From contig MU266430.1 of assembly GCA_021014945.1 (NCBI GenBank), forward strand, positions 29,938 through 93,937: a stretch of 64,000 bases of DNA. The letters run 5' to 3'. The position numbers were made by a program, and so were the translations under genes. Below the pieces are notes generated by a model, which worked only from the letters and a program-made list of their open reading frames with translations, did no database searches and was not told the origin of the DNA. The stretch comes from Leucogyrophana mollusca. Taxonomy: Eukaryota; Basidiomycota; Agaricomycetes; Boletales. Shown piece by piece: positions 1-12,656 of this stretch (the stretch's first letter is position 1; each line of letters begins with the position of its first letter).

Positions 1-36
1 ACGATAAAGTCCAAGTGTAACCTGATCCCGGATGAA

Positions 37-907
37 CTATAACCCCTGATGCTTAATGCTATTCGCCAGCCAATCCAGGCCTTCGTACAGGCCCTCCCCA
101 GACGTCGCACACGTAGCCTGGCAAACCACGCGCTAAGTCAGCGTCCGAACGCCATATTCAGAGCACCAGCGCTACGGACGAAAGACACCACGCACCTGGA
201 CATGCCACGGCCTCCGCAGGGCCTGTAACCCCAGTCTGTCCGTGAGCTCCGCGACCGGCATGGCCCCTGGCAGGTCCTGCTTGTTTGCCAAGACGAGCAC
301 GGCGCAGCTGCGGAACTCGTTAACGTCCGTGATCTCCCGCAGCTCGTCGCGAGCCTCTGACACGCGCTCGTTATCGTTCGCGTCGATTACGAAGATGATT
401 CCTTGCGTGCCTTTGTAGTCTATCACAGACGGCCGCGTCAGGCAGCCGATAAGCTGCGGAGGGAGGGCGCGGGGACATACAGTATTTCCACAGGCGACGT
501 GTCGCGGTCTGCGCGGCGACGTCCCACACGGTAAACGTGATGTGCTTGTGCTCGACCGTCTCAATGTTGAATCCTGGTCGTTGGCGTTCACTGGTGGTTA
601 GCTGCTCGGGATGCGGATAGGCGGCTTTTCTTACCGATGGTGGGGACGGTCGTTACGACTTCACCGAGTTTGAGTCTGTAGAGGATGGTGGTTTTACCAG
701 CGCCATCTAGACCGATCTGTCGGCTGCTCGTCAGCTCGGCGCACTGCAGGGCTTTGGACCTGAGTGACCGAAACAGCATACCATCAAAATACCTAAAGGG
801 ATGGTTAGGGGTCGGTCACAGGGTCGGGGTGAACGCTGGAAGTACTCACGAACATCCTTCTTGAAATAATCGAGCAGACCCGGAAGCCGAGAGAGTAACA
901 TACCCAT
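37..907 (-). CDS. Arf-family small GTPase, copy 1 (altered switch II)
   Basis: ADP-ribosylation factor-like GTPase; Arf proteins recruit vesicle coats at Golgi and endosomal membranes. My model has six exons: 850-907, 782-792, 635-716, 481-573, 196-419 and 37-117, giving 182 aa, close to the usual 181. It begins MG, so a myristoylation glycine is present. The P-loop reads GLDGAGKT, the guanine-specificity motif NKQD is present, and the C-terminal [18 protein letters not shown] block is typical of Arf. Exon 2 is only 11 nt and completes RILM. The otherwise near-invariant WDVGGQ is WDVAAQ here, so the G3 glycine that senses the gamma phosphate is lost while the glutamine remains. GTP switching may be impaired; this could be a decaying or specialised paralogue of the neighbour at 2234-3088. 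No premature stop is seen. Confidence 0.88.
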
Positions 908-2233
908 GACGTGGAAGGTGGCGGGTGTGCTTGGTTGGAGTACACACACCCCGCGCACTATATACTTGCCCCGACGGAACCGACACGTTACGAACGCGCT
1001 AGTCTCCCGTAGGCAGACCAAAGTTTCGAATGAAGATGGTCGATCTTTCTCAACAATCGAACACGTCGAATAGCGTATGTAGCAGCGCAGTTGACGATAT
1101 GTGAACGCTGGTCCGACTCCATCGCCGTAGCGGGACGCTGCTTTCAACTCCGATTGTCGCTATCAGCGCTGCGAGTGCGTGGGGAACCGTGGTCGCGGCG
1201 CTTGTGTGTGTGAGAAGTCGACAAAAGGCGGTGACGCGACACTGGACAGCTAGCGCTCGTTTTCTGGTGTTCCGAATACGGTAATCAGGCAACTCCTAGG
1301 ACGCTCATTTTGCCTTCGGCGTGCTCGTTGCACCCTCGGTCGGCTATTCACGTTCACTATTGAGGGTAAGTCGTTCGTTGGCCTGCCTAGATACCCATTT
1401 TACTGACCTTCTGCAGGAAACTGATGCATTCCTGTATCTAGGCACATTCGTCTTCACTCTGCTATTCACGACTGAGGAACACTGATCCATTCCTGTATCA
1501 AGTTTCCATCAAACCTGTGATTTATCAGCTTGACGATCACCTCCTTAAAACCCGGAGAAAACATACCCCGAGACGGCTCCACCATGCCGAACATCGACCA
1601 TATACTAATAGGTTACAACCCATCCTGCGCGCACATCGGTTCTGAAATGCCTACCTCCTATCGTGGCCTTGACACCAACGTAGGTCAGGATAAAAGATTT
1701 AGCAAACGAACAGTCTTCGACATCAGAATTTGCGTGTAAGTGGCTCTTTGGCTGGCGCATGTCTCGACCGGTTCGAGCGTATATCGACGAGGCAAACAAC
1801 AAAAGACCGGATATCTTAACCCACCGCCTTGATGCTGCAAGGGGCGGGGGTATGGTATTTACCAAGGAAATCCCGGGGGAGACGAGAAAATGGAATAATC
1901 ACTGTAGAATCTGTGAAAATTGATGGCAACAAGAGGCGAGGCAAATGCGCCAGTGTCCGATCGACCGGTATCTAGCACTCCGGGCTAACTGGGAATGGGA
2001 TATGATGTTGGGGAGAGCTGAGGGCATCAATCGGCACGACCTCACGAGCATCACGCACCGTGGGAGAATTGTAGGAGGGAGCGAAGTTTACATTATAAAC
2101 ACGCCTCACGCTGCGTCGTTGTCTGCAGTAGGAAGAGAACAAATGACCTTGATCAATCAGTGCACAACCGGAACCTGACAAACGAAACAATGTGAAGACG
2201 ATGAAGTCCACGTGTAGTCTGATCCCGGATGAA
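908..2233. other. Intergenic part of Arf unit A
   Basis: No complete gene is recognised. 1605-1865 on the minus strand holds a degenerate frame (HLHANSDVEDCSFAKSF) matched by a diverged version in unit B. Around 1290-1690 lies a stretch absent from unit B; it contains a short near-direct repeat, GATGCATTCCTGTATCTAGG near 1421 and a variant near 1485. Confidence 0.6.
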
Positions 2234-3088
<855 letters not shown>

Positions 3089-5185
3089 GACGTGGAAGGT
3101 GGAGGGCGTGCTTGGTTGGAGTACGTTCCCCCCCACACAGGCACTATATACTTGCCCCGAGGGAACCGACACGTTACCGACGCGTCGAGCACCATACGTG
3201 GCGGCGCAGTCGACGATATGTGAACGCTGGTCTGACTCCATCGCCGCAGCAGGACGCTGTTTTTCAACTCCGATTAGCGCCCGCCACACATACATCGCTA
3301 TCAACGCTGCGGGCGATCGTGGTCGTGGCGTTTCCGGAGGAAGTTGACAAGAGCCGTTGAACTGACGCGACACTGGACAGCCGGCACTTGTTTTTTGGTT
3401 GGCCAACCATGAGACCTGTGATTTATTAGCCCGTGAGGCACCCCTAAACAAGAGTCAATGGTCACCTCAGAGAAATCATACCTAGCAAATGAACGGTCTT
3501 CAACATCAGTATTTACTTGTAAGTGGCATTTTGGCTGGTGCATTTCTCGCCCTGTTCAAGTCCCTGTCGATAAGGCAATCAACAAAGGGCTGGGTATCTT
3601 AAACCGACCGTCTTGATGCTGCAACTGGAATAGTATTTACCAAGAAAATCCCGAGGAAAGCTGTGAAAATCGGGCAGCAGCAAGAGGCGAGGCGAACGCC
3701 CCAGCGTCTGGTTGTCCTGTATTTGGCATGTGGGGCTGGGGTCGTGTCAAAAGCTATATTACCATAGGCAGCATAAAGGTACATCCTACGAAAACCTTAG
3801 GGCTTGAAACCGATGGAAAACAAACGACATTACCTGAATAGCGGTACCTATTCCACCAATGAAGCTCACTGACACAAAGGCAGGAAAGAGAGCGACAGCA
3901 GCTTGCATGCTGGAGGTGACCCATAGTGCGATGGAACCTGGGGCGCAAATCGAAGCTGTCAGCCCGAGACACGAGATAAACACAAACTTAATCCCTGGCA
4001 CAACGATCTACGTGTCAGAGTCGATTCAACTTTTTGGGGTTGCAAAAATTGGGGCCGCCACCTTTCCCTTTCCTATCTGTGTGGCGTTGAAGACAGCGCC
4101 AATCAATAAAGAAGTCCTAGAGTGCCATGTTGTGCAGTGATTAGCTTCTGGGATCGCCGACATGATAATCACACTTACAGCATACAAAAAAACGAACAGC
4201 AGTGAAATGGGAACGAAGCCAACTTATTTTCAAGGTTAACACTGCGATAGTTGGTGATTCCGAGAAAGTGCACCTTGCAAACTTCTTGTATCCGCGGTAG
4301 AAGAAGACCAAGTGACTCGTCGCTCCAATCTATCAAGGAAGGAACACCATAGAAGGATTCCAAACTGAAACTGAGCCTTGCGCATGCACTTATGTTGGGC
4401 AACTCAGACAAGAGTGTCGTGGGATGGGAATCAGGGCAACGACTGCCAATGTGGTGTACCATAAGCTAGAAGACGAGCACGTTGAGAAATTAAGCGCACC
4501 CGCTCACCCCAACCAGTGCCTCCACGCACGAATTCCTCGATGACATTCTCGCGTGTTTATTGACAATGACCTTGTCAACTGGCCCGCTCACTATCCTCGC
4601 GGATGGCGAGCGCATCAGTTGGCAAGACCACTCGCATACGGGACCATGGAATCAGGTAAGGGCGATGACGATGAGGTCTGAGATCCGGATTATGGACACA
4701 CACTCCTTGGTAGACCCGTCGTGTGGGGTGTCACTGCGGTGTGGCGGGAAATGGATGGTCGAGAATGAGGCTGCGAATGGTTCGAAGGGACAAGTGTCCG
4801 CCCATTTGGCTGCGACGACAGTTGTACCTGTGATAACAATCAAAGTTGAAGATGAGTGGCGGCGTGCGAATCGACAAGAATCAAATAAGTACAGCCTGAG
4901 TCCGACTGAATGACCATCAGAAAGCTTAGATACATTGAGAATCATAACGGCAACCGTCATATCATCAAGTCAACCTCCCCCCGTCCACACTAAGATCTAG
5001 CAGCTCTTCTTCCCACCAGGGATCCCACTCGAAACTATAAGTTGTTGTATCACATCTCTCTTCCCGTCCGCCTCCGATAAACAAACATGCGACATCTGCG
5101 TTTCGCTGAGTCCCCCTGCAGCTCAGAAGTATCCCTCCATCGACCTTCCCATCCCCATTCCCATGCTCGCTCTGCTCATTCTCTC
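3089..5185. other. Intergenic region with gene fragments
   Basis: This is the rest of unit B plus sequence unique to this place. Apart from the membrane-protein fragment near 3786-4130, the minus frame at 4175-4462 (LLSELPNISACARLSF, 95 aa) and the plus frame from 4566 are open but not recognised. 4920-5185 lies 3' of the H+-ATPase. No repeat enzyme or RNA gene was seen. Confidence 0.5.
3786..4130 (-). pseudogene. Fragment of a multi-helix membrane protein
   Basis: A minus-strand frame reads FVFISCLGLTASICAPGS followed by a second hydrophobic stretch ending FIGGIGTAIQ, with donor-like GTAATG after it. Just upstream (about 4080-4130) GAVFNATQ could belong to a preceding exon. The pattern fits two transmembrane helices of a transporter-like protein, but no complete gene can be assembled on either side. 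The family is not recognised with certainty; it is not obviously similar to the MFS gene at 34702-36788. Confidence 0.35.
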
Positions 5186-8100
5186 TCACCGGCGGCTCCC
5201 GTTCTCCTTATCCACCCTATCCTTCGTCGTGCCGCTGTCTTCAATGTGAGCATCCTCGGCGGCGTTCGCGTCCGTGTTTCCCCCGTCGCCTTGCTGCTTC
5301 GGCGTCGTTGTATCCTTGTGCACAGGGTCGTCTTTGTTCTGGTTGTCCTGGTACTTCTGGCCACCCGAGCCCTTGAGCCCAGGGCCGCCACCTGCAGAGT
5401 TCCCTGCAGTCGCAAAGTGGTATGAATCCTGGTCGCGCTCGTGTACGAGCGTCATGCGTTGCAGCTCAGCGATGAAGTTCTCCAGCTTCTCGTTCTTCTT
5501 GCTCCGCTGTTCCGCCACCACCGTAAACCCAGTCACAATTCATCAGTATCTGCCTCAGCCAAGCGAGCGATGGAACGTACAGAAGGACGCCCGACGCGGT
5601 CGAGCCACGCGAACGTATTCATGATCATGTACACGATCGTCACGACGACGATCACGCCGAACGAATAAAGCCAGATCCGGACCACCGTCACCACGTCCGT
5701 CCACCTTGCAATACACAAAGAGCGAATAAACAAGATTGGACGTGCGCCCCTACAACACAAAATGCCACTCACCCGCCATGTGGCGCCGCGCCGGATATCC
5801 AGCCAAAGAGTGAGAACACCGTCGCGAGGGCGTCTACCCCGAGCACAGCGGCGAGGAGCTGGAACGAGGGCCACTCGAATCCACCTGCGGACGTCAAGAT
5901 GCCAATTTGAGCCACACCCACGAACAGTGAGTTGGAGCTCACCTGAATCTGGGCCCTGGCTGAGCCTCGTGATGAAGATAATCCACGATTCCGTGAGGGC
6001 GACCTCCAGGAACAATACCTCCTGCACGCTGACAAGAGAAACGAAAAAACCATCAGCGTATGGGCACGTACACTACTACCACGCCTCTCAACACGCGGCT
6101 CACATACCTTCCAAAATTCTGCACGATCCCGCCGCGGTCGCTTCCATGCTCGAGGAAGAGCGTCCCGCGGATGATCCATGTCCCGCCAGCGAGCAGGAGG
6201 CCCATAACGGTTGAGATGATCCAGACCTTCGGCAGCTGCCAGTCGACAGGTTTCCGCGCATACGGCGCGTTGTCATATGCGATCGCGATCGTCGCGACGC
6301 TGGGTACAGGGGAAGGGGTGAGTGTCCGTGCGGAACGACGTGTTAGGGAGACGGGACTGACTCGGCGAAGATTGCGAGGAAGACGATTAGATCGACGCGG
6401 ATCGTCTCGTTCAGGATTAGCATGGACAACATCTAAGTAGGTAAGCGTGCGTCGTACGACTCAGCCGACCCGGAGAAACAGAGTCGGACTGCGCACCAAG
6501 TAAACCTCGAGATGAATGCAAAGCGCAATGCGGTAGATAATGTAGGCTTTCATGCCTGCAGAAAGCGTCCCTTGAGCACGCGGGCACAGCGTGAAGGCTC
6601 AGATTCAGAACGCTCACGATGGAAGATCTGACGCGCCACTTTGATGCTCGTGATGATCGTACTGAGTCCTCTGTTTGCGTGAGGAGCCGTGAGGCGGCTG
6701 GGTAGTAGCTGAATAAAGTAGACACGAACTCGTCGAGGAATACAACATCTGCCGCCGTGCGAGCTGCATCCGAAGCACCCTGCACGGCAATACCTGTAGC
6801 TTGACTCGTGAGGAGGTCCAACTCTTAAACACGAATACACGTACCGCAATCAGCTTTCTTCAACGACGGTGCGTCGTCTTCGCGGAACAATCAGTCACGC
6901 CCACACGCTCGCCCTGATGAAAGACACTGAGCACTCACTAACACCCTGCAGAACAAACATCAGTCAGCCACAGCTCGCAATTCACGACCACGCAAGACAA
7001 AAACCGCCACAGCAAGAGCACTCACATCCCCCGTCATCGCCGTCAAATGGCCCCTCTTCTGGAGCATATCCACGACCTGATACTTATGCTCCGGAAACAC
7101 CTCCGCGAATCCATCTGCAGCCTCCACGAAATCATACACCTCCGTCCCCGCCATGCCCCCGCCCATCAAGCGCTCGCTATCGAACACATTCGTGCCCAGC
7201 GCGAGCGCCTTGCACGTCTCCTTCGCGATGGCGACCGCGTCCCCTGTGAGCATCTTGATGTGCACCCCAAGGTCGATCGCTTCGCGGATGGTCTGGTGGG
7301 CACGGTGGGAGCGTTGGTCAGCGTTAGCAACGCAGTGAGGGGGAGACGTACGGCAGCAGTGTCGGCGCGAGGGGGGTCGGACATTGACATGAGCCCAAGG
7401 AGCTGCCAGTCCTTGCCCTCTTCCTTCGACGCGATGCCTAAACTCCTGAATCCGCGTTGTGCAAACTCTCCGGCCGTTGCGCGGTAGTGCGCAGCCGTAG
7501 ACGGGTCAAATTTCGCGAGTTTCAGGATGCTGAGCGCGTTGCCGTTGAGTGTCGTGTTCACGTCGAGATCTTCAAGGATGTCACTTACGCATTTGGCGCG
7601 CCCTTCGCACACGTATACTTCCGCCCGTCCCTGTCCACCTCCGCCGTGATCCTCTTCGAGACAGGGTCAAATGGCGTAAACTTGTTGGTCTTCCACCCAC
7701 CACGGAGATTTTCTTGTGCTTTAGGGTAATCCTAAGTACGTGCAGAGGCAGTGTGTTAGCCGTGTCCCGAGACCTCCGCATCTCGCCCGTACCTTCAAGC
7801 CGATGACGGTGACCTTGTCGATCGGGTCCAGACTCTTCACATTGTGCGAGGACGCCAGCACCGCGACCGTCATGAACCACGCTGAATCTACCCCAGGGGC
7901 GATGTACGGCTCGTTCAGGGACAGCTTGTTCGCTGTGAGGGTGCCTGTGGTGCATTATCGCGTAAACGTGCACGAAATCAGAAAGGAAACTTCGATATGT
8001 ACCTGTTTTATCGGAACAGAGCATATCGACCCCCGCGAGCGATTCGATAGCGGTGAGCTTCTGGACGATAGCCTTTCGCCGCGCGAGGTAGGCCGCGCCG

Positions 8101-10186
8101 ACGGCCTGCGTGGGGTGAGAACCGACCTCCATCCAGTTTGCCATTGTGACTTACCATCGTTGTGGTGGTGACGCACGGTAAACCAACGGGCACCCCGATA
8201 ATCTAAGTACGCGTGAATCAGCAGCCTACTCGAAACATGGTGTCGAGGCTTACGAAGAAGATAAGCGCATACACGAGGAGGTTGTTCTCCGAGGGCGTCG
8301 CTATCTTCAGACCTCTGCATGTTCACCCATCAGGATTCGAAACCAGAACAGGCGAGCGTTCACCACCAGAGTGGAGACGATACATGAACTCACCTGAAAA
8401 AACCCCCAATCCAGACCACGAATATAAACCCGATCACCATCACCAAAAGTGTCGTCCCGATCCCTCCCAGCACGATCTGGAAGTGTCCACGCTCATTCGA
8501 GGAGGTCACGAGTGCAGCTGTGCGCCCAACGAAGGAGCGCGGTGCGGGCGTTTGGACGACGGCGTAGACCTACAGAGCGGAAACGAATGCCGGGGTGAGC
8601 CTTGAAATGGTAACGTCGACCAGGCGAGGAGAAGCGAAAGGAAACACACCTTTCCACGCTTGACGCCGCACGTGTAGTACGCTATATCTCCAAGATACTT
8701 GTCCACAGCGAGGGACTCCCCTGTGATCGCGCTCTGATCAACTGAGCAAACCGAAGGGCCCTTGGACACTCCTTCGTCCTCGTCGCCTCCTTGATTATTG
8801 CCATTGTCTTTGCGCGACTCATCGCTACTGTCTCGGCGCGATCCATCGTAGTCGCCATGTTTGTGTGTGTTGGCTGAAGAATCGTCTGAAGATGATTCCT
8901 TCGCCTTTGCAGCTTTCTCGTTCTTTTCGAGAAGACCGCGGGACTGGTACAAACGTGCCAGCAACATCTCCGATTAGCACAGGAGAGGGACCAGCGATGG
9001 TGGGAAACGTACCTTTGATCCGTCCTTGTCTGAATAGTCTGCGACAATCTGGAGAGCAGGTCAACACCGCGTGGACGTGGAAGCTGCGTGTAGCGAACCT
9101 TGGCGTCTGCAGGGATTGTGCTACCTTCTTCAATGACGATCTAGTCCGTGTGGCGTCAACTAACATTCTCTTGAGACGAAGGTGGTGGACACTCACGATA
9201 TCCCCGACGACTAGCTCCCTGGCCTCGATCTCCTGCTCCCTATTATTGCGCACGACAGTTGCCTTCATTGCGATGCCGGCTTTCAGCTGGGCGACGATGT
9301 CGCCTGCTTGTCTGTGGGTGGCAGTGAAGTAAAGGAGGGGTGATAGTCAGGAGCGTGCGCAGAGGATGAGACATAGTGTATGAGGATGGCGAGGGGGGGA
9401 AGAGGGGAAAAGGAAGAGAAAGAGGAAAACGTACTTTTCTTGGTACCAACCCACACCTGCGTTTAAGAAGAGGATTCCAATCTGTTCGAAAGATACGTTG
9501 AGATTCGGGAACAGGAACCCATGGCAATGAAGACGGTCGTGAATGTGCTTACGATGACACCAAAGTCAATCCAATCTCGAAGACCGGCAGAGAGTATGAC
9601 AGCGATCTCCATGACATATAAAATGGGTCCGCGGAAGTAATTTACGAACTTGAGAAACTGGTTTTCTGTTGGGCTACGGCAGGCATCAGCCCGGCGGTCT
9701 GTGCCACGAAGGTAGAGACGTACCTCTGGAGTTCGTTGTATCCATATCCCTGACGACGACGGTCGATGTCAGAGTCCGAAAGACCTTTCGTCATATCGGT
9801 CTTCAGCCATTCTGGAGGGATCTGTACGAGTATGGGATCAGCGTCGCACAAAAACAGATGCTCGACAACGCGCCTTCTTCTCCTTTTTGCCATCTGTTTT
9901 TACCTTCTTCCATGGCGCGTACCAGAGACGTGTTTCTTTGCGGTCTTCCTCGTCTTCACCATCATCCTCTCCACGATCAAGCTTGGCGGCTTCATCTTGT
10001 GCATACTTGAGCAACACCTCATATTCATCACCCTGATACGCTGTTCCGACATGTTTAGCTGCTTGGGGCTGGACACGGACAAGGCATATACGTACGATCT
10101 TCCTTATGCTCACTAGCACGGTCGCTGGCGAGGTCAGCGTCGCCGTTTTGTTGTTGCGGTCTTCGATTTCGGTGACGAATGGTCAT
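5186..10186 (-). CDS. PMA1: Plasma-membrane H+-ATPase (P-type, IIIA)
   Basis: Electrogenic proton pump that hydrolyses ATP and energises nutrient uptake. I resolve 28 exons (27 introns, GT-AG) totalling 3240 nt, 1079 aa. Domains in order: acidic N-terminus; IPPEWL entry and [12 protein letters not shown] (TM1) near 83-140; A domain with TGES near residues 309-312; TM3-4 with GVPVGLPCV; phosphorylation loop CSDKTGT with Asp about 460 (codon at 8010-8012); [11 protein letters not shown]; hinge TGDGVNDAP near 708-715; TM5-10; C-terminal ERDQ/S/N-rich tail. TGD, GV and NDAP are split over three exons, the middle one 7 nt (6939-6945). The A domain carries a Ser/Asp/Asn-rich insert of about 60 residues (exon 8650-8943), longer than in yeast Pma1. 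The ATG at 10186 was chosen; an in-frame ATG at 10258 also exists. All catalytic motifs are intact. Confidence 0.96.
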
Positions 10187-11274
10187 TATTATGGTTAGTG
10201 GGGTATCCAAGATAATTGCTGGCCATCCATTTTGTGGACGGCCGTGGTTTACCCCCAAACGACGTCAGAGGAGGACAAGAATATCGCGATTTCGGTCATA
10301 ACACGTGACCGTTATCCAGGTGGTGCAAACGGCGTTACAGAACACACCGAAGGCGCTTGTTCTGCTCACGGGGGACCGCACCTCCACAAGCTATGGTCAC
10401 CGAATGAAATTCATGCCGTCAGGAACAAAAAAAAAGTGGTTACGCGTGATCAGCATAATTGGAGTCGGGAATTTGAAGATGCATGCATGAATGGGGGGGC
10501 TTGAAAACGTCGATATCCAAAGACTGTCACCATATCCGCCCACATACCGGTATGGTACACGCCTACTACAGACCTCGTCGCTTTATCCTCCCGCCCCTGG
10601 ATCCAGCGTCACCGAGCAGGTCTTCCAAGGTGATTCGTAGTCCTCGAACTGAAAGTTTTCGATTGCGGCGACAATTCAAATGAATAAGAATTAAAATGCA
10701 GCAGCCACGCAGTCGACTGACGCACTGCACAGAGCCCTGCCAGAGTGGTGGTGGATGGCAGTTGAAAGAGTTGCCGGTTAGTGCCGAGTCCGAGTTGATG
10801 ATTGTCGCCAAATGCGGAAAGGCAAGTAGGATCAAACGAACGGAAGAGCGCTTGCTCTTTTACTCATCGTCGACATATCATGGATATTCGGCAGTCCACA
10901 AATTGTAACGGATCGTGAAAGAGACAATTGTGGTCCATCAGATATGCAGGCGGGCTGGCGCAATACGACATCTCGGAGATGGTAGGTTCAAATCGTCGAG
11001 TGGAATATGTAACAGGCGAGTGTTCACTGAGTCGTCACTCTCGACGATGAAGCCTGATCGAAGCGCCAGCTTTTTTATTCGCACAGCACTCAAGCTACAC
11101 GCCGCGCACAAACTTGAGAGGCGGCCCTCCCACACTTACCGAAGACACCTGTCTGAGTACAGTTGGCATGGTGCTGTCCCTTTTGAACATAGGTTTATAT
11201 TCTTTCCAAGTTGGACATGCTTCTGGAAAGCATACTAGCCGTGCGTAATCCGCCGATTCACGAAATATCTGGTA
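10187..11274. other. Intergenic, upstream of the H+-ATPase
   Basis: About 1.1 kb between two minus-strand genes. It should hold the H+-ATPase promoter and the 3' region of the Cys-rich gene. No frame with recognisable protein similarity, no clear TATA element and no RNA gene were found. Confidence 0.5.
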
Positions 11275-12409
11275 TTACAATACATCTTCCTTATATCCAT
11301 ACTTGTTAGCCGCTGCAGCATGCAGTGCAATGATCGATTGTCTCAGACTGGGGAAATTAGGGTCAACGGTGCGCAATTCAAGCTGGTGTGTATCAGCTCA
11401 CCTTATCTGCTCGTAGTAATATTCCCGTGTTTCTTGGTCGCGCTCGAGGCGGTGTCTCTTGTGAAGTAAAGTCAAACACAAGCACGTTGAGGTCATGGCT
11501 GTACACAGTAAGTATCCTTTTTTGGTCGGGTAGATTAAGGTAACGGACCTCCAATCAGGAGTAGCGCGGTGAGCACGATCTGCCATGCGGGCACTTTGAA
11601 CGGGGTTCCGATTGAATCTGCGCAGAGTCCCGCACCACAGTTGTGCTAGAATACCGTGAAGGTCAACCCAGCGTGAGCCAGCCGACAACTTGCGAGGAAT
11701 AAGAAAACTCACGGATCGACAATTGCGGTTGGTCACGCAAGGCAAGCCGTTGTCCACTGCGTGCTCACATACCATGTCTGTTGGATGACAGAAGAATCCC
11801 GATCGGCAGTTATCTCGAATGATATTGATGACGACTTGACGGGCATTCGAATCAACCTCGGTGTACGTCGTGTTCTCCAAGACGCAAGGTGACCCTGCGG
11901 TTGCATTTGCGTACCTGACGTTATCATCCGTTATTACTGCCACTCCCGGAGAGCGCGAACACGGCGTACATGCAAATACCCTGCAAGCAGATAGAGCCGT
12001 TTGTTGCATGTGATTCCAAAGGCTGAGCACTATGCCAGTTGGGCGGAGATGCGCATTGCTCGTCGCGGTTCAGTTGACAGGGTTGACCAACAGCACGTAG
12101 AGATGTGCAACCGCTGCCTTCGTCCGGGCAAAACGTCTCCCGAGCGCACAGCGGTGGGAGAGTCTCCTTGTGATCGTATCCGTACGGAAATTCATCTCGC
12201 CGACATTGTCTGGGGACGCAGGTGCCTGTGCCATTCGTCGAATCGGAACAGAAGTACTTGTCTGCGCAGTCCGTCAACATTCTATGTGTTCCCGTGTCGA
12301 GCCGAGTGCCGTTCAACGAGCAAGCCCCTCCTTGCGTGACTGCCCCAGCATAGATAGCCACAACATAGCATCCAATGACACCTAACGATAAGCACCTATG
12401 CGTAGACAT
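11275..12409 (-). CDS. Cysteine-rich secreted/type I membrane protein
   Basis: Five exons (11970-12409, 11713-11914, 11549-11645, 11402-11498, 11275-11347) sum to 909 nt, 302 aa. The protein starts MSTHRCLSLGVIGCYVVA, a likely signal peptide. A long Cys-rich ectodomain follows with repeated patterns such as DKYFCSDS, GTCVPRQCRRDEFPYG, FCPDEGSGC, GQPCQLNRDEQC and GSPCVLEN, and several N-glycosylation sequons. One transmembrane helix (about IVLTALLLIG onward) is followed by a basic tail KRHRLERDQETREYYYEQI. I recall similar uncharacterised proteins in many Agaricomycetes, with the same QCRRDEFP and LHKRHRLER blocks, but know no assigned function. A cell-surface or secretory-pathway role is inferred from topology only. 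Confidence 0.85.
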
Positions 12410-12656
12410 CGGGTAATGTGAAAGAGCGGGCGATCCACTAAGAGGTCGGTCGAAAGTTGAAACTGGGGTGCCCGGGCTATTTGGCAATCATTGGACACAT
12501 TCAAAATATCGCTGGTATCTTGCAGGGATTCACACTGACTGCATCAAGAACTTCATTAAATTGGGGCGCAAGTAAGGGTGCCACGGACAAGAGAGCAGGG
12601 TATATTTGAAACCACTCTACTTCGAGAGATAAAAGAATGAGATCCACCGCAACCAT

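Noticed and set aside
588..779. Minus-strand frame [12 protein letters not shown] leading into the P-loop of Arf copy 1, taken as an alternative start
   Set aside because: The part before [10 protein letters not shown] is intron sequence; the microexon model gives the conserved RILM and the proper MG start.
5762..6440. Long plus-strand open frames over the H+-ATPase 3' half
   Set aside because: They are antisense shadows of GC-rich ATPase exons; the minus strand carries the conserved protein.
10949..11005. tRNA-like A box (TGGCGCAATACG) and B box (GGTTCAAATCG) at plausible spacing
   Set aside because: The T-stem and acceptor stem do not pair, and the A box lacks the GG end, so no cloverleaf forms.
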